A stretch of 64,000 bases of DNA from Pachypanchax playfairii (Eukaryota > Chordata > Actinopteri > Cyprinodontiformes > Aplocheilidae): assembly GCA_006937955.1 (NCBI GenBank), contig SSNP01000131.1, positions 1,205,239 through 1,269,238 of the forward strand, written 5' to 3'. The translations under genes were made by a program, and so were the position numbers. How positions within the stretch are numbered: position 1 is the stretch's first letter; every line of letters begins with the position of its first letter. Below are positions 37,501 through 46,500 of the stretch, one piece after another. Under the pieces are notes generated by a model. The model was not told the origin of the DNA. It did not search any database and saw nothing but the letters and a program-made list of their open reading frames with translations.

Positions 37501-40500
37501 AATGCAGAATGAGTGATTTAAGGAAGTGCATCTTCTGATCGTCCTTGTGTGCGTTTCCAGCACATGACGACCGACTGACAAGAAATCTCACCTACCACAG
37601 AAAGCGTCTGCATTAAGAGGTTTGATACTGTGTGAGCCACATTTCTGAATATTCAAGGACGACGAGAAGTTCACAGAAACATGCTGGCGAATCATGCTGT
37701 CATTTCATTTATCTTCTAACTCGACCAATTATTAAGCTAAACTGAAAAACACAGTGTCATGCACAGCATAGCATGTTCTGACTATAGAACAAGGCTGGAT
37801 GATGTTTAAAGTTTTATCCTCTCATTATTCCACATGCTGCTGAGTTTTACGGGGTCGATGTCCCGTGTTTGTATGAGCTGAGCTGGAAACAGTCTAAGAA
37901 GAGACTCTGGGAGAAAAGGGAAAACAACATGTTTCACTTTAAAAGCGGTCCACTTCCTGTGTGTTCTGACCTTCCAGTGTCCAGTTTTTTGTTGTTTTTT
38001 TTTTTTTTTTGGTTGCTGTTCTCTGCTTTGACCCTTTAAATCGTCCTGTTTAGACTTTCTTTATACTGAGACATGCATTTACTGCAGCTTGGCTTCTGAA
38101 AGTAGCTAATTTTTCTCGTTACACAGTCTACACTTGTTAAGTTTAACTGTTAAACCACTAAACCACGACTGATTATTGGTTTATTTGCAGCTGCCATCAG
38201 ATTTGTGTCCACAGGGACATGAAAGAGGCTGATTTTCACGTGAAATGTCCTGGTCTCGTTACAACCAGCACACACCAGGTTGGTCAGCAGTGGATTCAAA
38301 TTGGGTCATTCAAGGTGTTTATCGCATTAGAATAAACCAATCACAAATTGGTTTATTCTAATGTGATAAACAGAATAAAACAATATTATAAATGGCTGAA
38401 ATTCTGTTCAGTTACTTTAACTTATTTATTTTTTACATTAGCTGAACATTCCAGCCAGAATATTGTCATGTGAGACTGAATGTTAAAGTTTATAAAACAG
38501 TGTTTCATGAATCTAATTAAAATTCTGGAGCTTTGAGCTGTTTAAAATGACAGCGATCTACTTTGTTCTACAGAAACTAGCTGTTAGCTCGTCTATTCTC
38601 ATAACTCAGGCTGCTCAAAATATTACATGTTTATAATATTTTCACAGAGAACCAATTTTAAACATCTGAATTAAGTAAGAAAATAAATAAATAAAATGAT
38701 AAATCTTGATTAGCTAAAAGTTTGAATAAAAAAAACTGCATACTTACATTTAGCTATAGAAAAGATTTCCTTTGCATTCAAAATATATTTAGCAAAAAAA
38801 AGACAACAGAAAAAATTAAATGTTAAAATTTTATCATCACGTTCAGAAAAAAAGATTTTAAAACTGTAAAACTCAAAGGAGTTTTGAGCAGAGCGAGCAG
38901 GCTGAGCTTTATGCATCATATAAACAAAATCACCACATCGACTGAGCACTGAGGAAAACTGACCCCCAAATTCCACTACGTGCGCTCCGCTCGCTTCCGA
39001 CCTCATATTACACTGCATCCGCTCTACACCGGCTCCGCTCCGATGCGAAGACCCGAGGTGCGCAAATAAGCATGCGCAGGATTTGATTTATTGACATCCT
39101 TGTAAAAAGGATGCGTGGTGTCATAAAGAATCTTGTGCTTTTCCACTTCAAGGATCAGCTGCTCCTCGTTCATCTTCAGCTGTCACTCACTAGTGTTTAT
39201 TACACAAAACCACAGGATCGATAAAATAGCTTTCAGAATAATATATTCTTTTAATTATACGGTGTTCAATTCATGTGTAAATACGCACAAATGTTTGGAA
39301 AACATACATGTATACATATAATAGTTGTTAGCTAAAAATACCTATGCGTATGAAACCAAAAAATTTGTTTGTTTATCGATTTATTTTGATAAAACGGAAG
39401 TTGTGCTTATTCCCTATCCTGTTGGGGCGGCGTGATTTCTGTACATTGACTACGTACTTGCTCCGGCGACGGCGTCCAGCAAAAATAGAATCAATCCTAT
39501 TCTCGCCGGATGGCAAAACAGCAGTGCGGCGCACGGCAGAGGCAGTGGAATAGCTGATTGACTACAATGGGACCGTTTTTGATCTGGTGTTTGTGCCGGA
39601 GCGGAGGTGCCAGCAAGGCACCTCAGGTCCTGACTGACCCCTCCTTTCCACTGGACGCGCAACAGAGGCGCAACGTTAGATATGCGTAATATGTGGCTGA
39701 TAGCCGCCATTAAATTCAATGAGACCCTTTCCACTGGGCGTGAAGCAGCGAGCATGAGATGCGTGTCAGAGGCGTAGTGTCGTATTACGTGGCAGTTCTA
39801 TTTTTTTTATGCAGTACGCTTCTAAAACGCGTCAAGTACAGCAGTTTAGTTTGGACCAGACAGGAAGTCAGGCGTTCGTACCCAGAAGTTTCAAAATAAA
39901 AGGACGCTACGAGACTACGAGAAAGTAGAGTACCTGTGACGGGTTTGAAGTCCGTAGGTGGTGTGAAAATAAGCCACATACCTTCTGGATACATGTTGTT
40001 GTCTTTCTCTCTGCTTGTTGTGTGTACTGACAAAATCACGCATGTTTTCGCTGTTCTCATGAGATTTTGTGATCTTCCAGGACCAGCTGGATGTGACGCT
40101 ACGCGTGTGATTTAGGCATGTGAAGTGCTCCCTGTAGGAAGGGATGCGCTTCTGATTACGTGAGCAAATCGTTGCGCACTGCTGACGCTTCCAGGGGAAA
40201 GGAGGAGTGAGGATATACAGAGTCTGTCAAACTTTTTAAAGACAAAAGGCTAGTTGCATGATGGGAAATAATTGGTTAGAAAATACACAACTGGTGTGTA
40301 GTTTCTTCAGATCCAAACCATTGCGTTGTGTGAAAATAAATTGTTTAATATACAGGAGCTTTTCTTCGTTCCCTGCTGTTTCACTTTATGTTCCAAAAAT
40401 GACTTCTGTTAAATGAAACAGCATCAGCTAAATGCCGACTGCGAGGCCCAACAAAAGATCCAGTTCTCCAACAGGCATTTGGACAGTTTCTACTCAAATA

Positions 40501-43500
40501 AAGAAGTCTGTGTGACCCACAGGAGAACTTTTACAATTATCTGGAATTTGCAAGTAATCATCACTTTTAAAAAGCAGTACTAGTACAAGTAGTAGCAGCA
40601 TGCTAGTGTTCATTAATCGCTTTTCCAAATTCTGTCTCCGAGAAACAGCGCAAGAAAACTGCAGGTGTTTCAAGTCAGACTGTTTAACCAAGTCTGTCAA
40701 AATCACCTCCACAATGTGACCCTCTGATGAGATTTAGCAACAACGAGCGTTTCATAAAAAGATGACCTTGTTTCACTTGTCCCATCTACCAGGATCAGCA
40801 GACCCTGGATGAACCTGCACCATCATGAAGAAAGCCACTTAGTCAATATCTTGTTTTAACAACATAATATGTTGTGTAATGACTTGTGTTTCCTGTGATG
40901 GACTGACAACCTGTCCAGGTGTAACCTCGCCTCTCTTCTAGTGACCGCTGGCGATACAAGCTCCCCGTGACCCTGAACAGGAACCAGTGGGTGTAGAGAA
41001 TGACTGAATGGCTTTTATTCCAGCATTTGGCTTGAAGAAGCACAAGCTTCGTGTTTAATCATGTAAACTACAGCAGATATTGATACGGGTTTTCAGAATA
41101 AAAGTCTCATTCCAAAGGTGCAACAAAGAGATAGGCATTAAAAAGCCTGTGATTGGCCACGAGAAAAAAAAAGAAAAAGGGACAATGTGGACGTTGATTT
41201 GAAGAACAGTGAGAGGAGGTCCACAGTATCCTCAAGGACAAATGGGAAAGTCCTTTTCAATAGACATGATGAATCAGAGTATTTATACCACCTGGACTGT
41301 GAATCTGAAAATACATGTGTAGAACTCATGTTATTCTAAATAAAAACATCTAAAACAGCTGTGATCCTTTCTGTTAGGGTTCTCCTGGTGCAGTGAGGAT
41401 CCACACCCAGCAGTCCAGCACACGGACACGGGATGCTTTTATTGCCTTGTGTGGGACACTAGGGAACCTGAACGATAACATGCTGGTAAAAAGGGATGTA
41501 TCCGATGTTTGTCCTCTCCAAAAAATAAAAAGACATGTTGATCCAAGATCTAACTAGGACTTCTTCCTGAGAAAGAGACTTGTAAGGTCCAGCCCGAGTG
41601 CTTAGCTTGGCGCTTTTCCTCACCGGTTCTAATTAAAGCCCTGCAAAGTCTCCGGCAGTGTTCATGTCCACAACTGTTTGTGTGCAGGAAGCTGATCCAG
41701 TAAAGGTGACAGCTGGACTGAATCCCTTATTTTATTCAGTTTATTTATTAACGTGACACCAAATACAATGACAGAACGAGACTGATAGAAGCTAGCAGGT
41801 TCAATTAAACTCAAGACAACATGCAACACAACTAGTCAGACTCAGAGTAACACTCAGTTACATACAGTCCAACTCGGTCCACTCAGAATTCATCCAAAAT
41901 ATAAATAAAATGACCAGCACTCACACGCTAATTTGGGATCTGGAATGACTTCTGAATCGTTAACATACATTAATTTAAAGAAGTAATCTGATGTTTGTTT
42001 TGGTAAGTAGAAGTAGTTTTTTGCATTTCTGCCTTTACATAGTTTTATCTTGAAAGTATTAAAAACTGTGAACTACAACAATAAGTGAACTTTAGGCTTC
42101 CTGACAGAATAAGTAGCAGCTCTGCTCTACGTGATGGTGCTTTCAGCATCTGGATGAGGTACGTCTTTATTTTCACGTACGCAGATGTTTTTAAATTAAA
42201 AACATGAAACTGAAATTTTTCCTAAACATGATCATTTATCGAATTTTAAAGTCCAAGTTGGGGGGGTTAATGGTAATGGTACTGGACCTAAACTGTATAA
42301 CCATAAGTTTCTCTCCTTCTTTAGATTGCCGTTGTGCATCTTACAAAACATTTCGTGTGTGTGAAGATATTTGAGCTGCACAAAATCACTTATGTATTTT
42401 TCTCGCAATGAACCCCATTTCAGCATCACAAAGACCTGCAGTCCTTCACCTCCACAGAGCAGCATGTTCACACTCCGCTCCTACGTAATGTTTCTGACCA
42501 ATCCGATCAGGTCCCCTGATGACCACACCCACTTTACATCACAGCTGCCATGTTACTGTCACATTATTCAATAGCAATGTTTACAGTTTTTTCGAATACA
42601 CTGGAGTTGATGGGAAGGGTGGGGCACTCAGGTAAACTCCCAGACTGATCGTTCTTCTACGTCTGTGTGTTTTGAACAATTTGCTAATTAAATCAGATCA
42701 GATCCTCCTGTGACATTCAGCAATCCCAAAATGTTCATATTCAACTTCCATTAACACAAAACCTGTAAGCTGTTTATGGAGTAAAGACATTGTGATGAAA
42801 GGAAGACTGCATTGTATGATTGTGCAACATTTATGGAAAAAACCTAATATGTTGACTTAACTACAAACTATGATGATGACAAACGTGTGACGTACAATGT
42901 CATGACTCAAACTGGTAACAGATGTAACACATCTGTCAGGGAGATTTCAAACACAAAAAACTTCTAACAAGCATCCAGGTCAGATTATAATGAAATAAAT
43001 AAACATTCTCGCTAATCACAGTTTCACTGTGTGATAATTTCCTTTAAAAAAAACACACACACACAAAATATATTTTTTAACTGGCTGTTTAAGTGTAAAC
43101 AACACTTAAAGAGGCCATTTCACACAAATTTTATGACTTTGTGGTTATTTCTTAAGTATTAACCTGTAATATGAAACATTTTATAACTAAAAAACTTTAG
43201 GAAACACTGATTAACAGACCTTTCAATCTGTCTGCATTAAAATTTGGCTGGTTCCGTCAGGGTAGCAACTCATTAATATTCCTTATTCGAATTTGCTAGA
43301 CTCTGATTGGCTAACAAACTAGCCTATGAGAGCAAGGTATACTGTTTCCTGCCCCGCTGCACATGGCAACAGCAGACGTTGTGTCTTCCTGTTTGCTACG
43401 TCTTATGCTAACAGCTTTTAGCCAGCAGCATGCTAGGCGTGGTTTCAACTGCAGTAGCTGATGAATACTAACAAGCAAAGGAGTTGTGACGAAACAGATA

Positions 43501-46500
43501 CAGGCCGTTCAGACTCGGGAGAACTCGGGTGTTATCTAGCCTGCCAATCAGATCCTCCTGCATTATGTTATGCAGAAGGGTCTGACACCGGAGCCGCACC
43601 CGATCATTTCCGCATCAAACTTTTCGACAGACCAATTACATATCACCGTTGTTGTGCGTCATCCTGAAAACACAGAACTAGCGTTTTCCACCCAGAGCAC
43701 AAGTGTTTACTTCTGTGTTTACAGAGTGTTTGCTTGGGGCGGTCAAATACGTGAACCGAGTGTGCAATGACACCTCGTATTCACAAGTTTTTTACACAAA
43801 AGGGAAAACTGTCATTAATATTCGTCTTTTCTCCTCCATTAAACATGGCTCTGTAGCTACCATTACGGCTCCGCTCGCTAAACCTTTTGTTTTTGTTCCG
43901 CCTCGTGTGTATCCGCTTCAGCGTTACGTATGTTGCGTCACTTCCGGGTTTCTGTGATTGGTTCTCTCTCAACTGGCTAAGCCCGCCTTTGAAATTGAGA
44001 GACAGCGGTTCAGCTCCAGGCCCTCACGTCTTTGTAAAGTATTCTGTCAAAGACGTGAGGGCCTGGTTGATCAGGTAAAGTGTTATCGCCACCTGCGTAG
44101 TTTGAGAGATTAAAACTGGTTGACCTGTTTTCACACCAACTATGAAGGTAAGAACACCTGTGGAGCTAAAATATTCAACAGAAACGTCAGAAAAACTGTT
44201 TTTAATGGAAGGGCCCTTTTAAACAATATATTAGTGAAATTATCTTTATCACCAACAGAATCAACTGCTGTTCAATTTAAAGGAGAACCGATAAAAGAAA
44301 GTGTGGCTTCTAATATGATGATTTATTTGTGATTCAGGTTGTAGAAAAATAAACAAGATCATTAATTATAGACTGCCTGATCAGACACTGATCTGTCTCA
44401 GCCCTCCTCCACCTGAAAACTGCAGGTAAACATCATCCCCAGCTGAAAATGTTGCTGGTGAAGGCTCGTCACAAGGCCATTTTACCCAGTCAGGGTTAAA
44501 GTGAGCATTAAACAAATGTCACCTGGTCACAGCCATTTTTAAATGGCCTAAAAAAAAAACTCATTTCACACTGGCTTCTAGCTCTGTTCCGTTCCCATGT
44601 ACACTGAACTTTCTTCTTCAGTTGTTAACTCTTGATTAAAATGTACCTCCGGCATGTGTTCAGCTCCCCCTCATAGTCAGGAAGTTCTGACTCTGGCAGC
44701 TAAAAATCTCTTCTACAACGCAAACAAGTGAAAACAGCAAACAGCAGTACACAGACGGAGCTGGAAACCCCCGTACAGACGGGATCCTCCACTCTCTGAT
44801 CCATGGAGTTCACATTATGACCTCTGGCTCTGAGTCAACTGCCCCACAATGCATTTTTCATTCATGCTGCCGTTTAATCAGGATCAGCTGGTGATTACTT
44901 TCAACAGCAACTCCCGGCTGTTGTCTACAGGTTATTAGGAGATAATGACATTGCACCACAACCTATCACTCTAACAGACAGCACTACTTGTCTGTTTTTA
45001 ACACAGCTGCACTGTGATGTCACGTCCTTCCTGCAGTTTGAATCCAGCTGATGCACGGCGGGGATCGTACCACCATGGAGAGAATTACTTTTTGCATGAG
45101 GTGGAACCTACAGAAAGAAGAACTTGCACCAATATTCTGAAGAACTGACACGATGTTCAGAGGTTTGTTTTTGACACTAAAGAACATTCTGAACAACTAT
45201 TTCCCAAAGTGTTTATTTATTTCTTTAAGATTAACCTGTTCAACCAATAAACAAACCCACAAAGGAGCAATCAATTCCCCTGCCCTGGTTTACACACAGA
45301 GACGCACACACAAACCTACTTCCACCGACGCAACAGGATATTGCTCAGTGACACATCGGGGTTGTGGCTGCATGGAGACATGCCGAGGCAGGCAGGGGAC
45401 AAAGCTTCATAGAAGAATTAAAAAACAAGAGGCAGGAGGAGGTAGGAGCGTGATATGATCTCTAGGCACACAGAGACGGCTTGTGTTCGCGTCGGCCCAC
45501 CTCGTACACAAACTCCATGTTAACATCAGCCCTCTTTCTTTCTCACTACAGGAGACACAGTCTCATCTCAGGAAAAAAAACAGACGTAGGAGGCGAAGAG
45601 GAGCACGGGGAGAAGATGTACGTGAGTCAAACCTGTCGATGACACTATGAATAAGGCTGACAGACATGACAGAGTCAGTGATGGACGCGCTGGGGAGTCG
45701 TGGAGGAAGGTATTCTTAGGATGTGCCACATACGTCTCCTGAGCTACAAACAAACCTTGTATGAAGGGAAGGAACCTTCCAGATCTGAAAGTCAAGGCCT
45801 CATTCTACGTAAACTATACCAAGACTTCACAACGTCAGTCATTCTCACTCAATAACACAGTCTTCTTCTGCTTTGGAGTATTTTGGTGATCAGCAGCAGC
45901 AGGGAGGAAGGTTCTCTGAAGGAACCAAAGCAGTGAATAATGTGCTCCATTAATAACACTGTTGTAACACACATATTTAGGTTAAAAGCAGCATTACAGC
46001 TGAGGAAGATCTTCTACAACACAAAGACTCAATACACCTAGTCTCCACCTTCACATGGAACCAAAGTCCAAAATAAAACTCCCAGCAGCGCTGAGATGGA
46101 GCGCTGTTGAATTCCTGACCTTTGATTCCAAAGCAAGGCATTCTGTCCAATCAGCAACACACACTGCAGGTTTTGGGCTTTCCTTTTTTTAAGGAAGAGA
46201 GTCATGTGACACAGCTTGAATAAAGAGGTGTGACCACACCATCAATCATTTTCCCTCAGTGCTTAGTCATGATCTCCAATCACAAACATACAGATGATAA
46301 ATAAAAGTTTATCTTTAATAAATACCAAGATTGTTTTACCAGCTTTATGCTCTCACACACTCAAGGGAGATTCTAAAAACACAGAGGAGCTTGTAAATGA
46401 CGCCACACTCTTTATTCCATCACTTTGAAGATTTGAAGGAACTTACTGTTGTTGGACTTGAGATCCCGATGGATGACAGGAACAATGGCGTCACAGTGCA

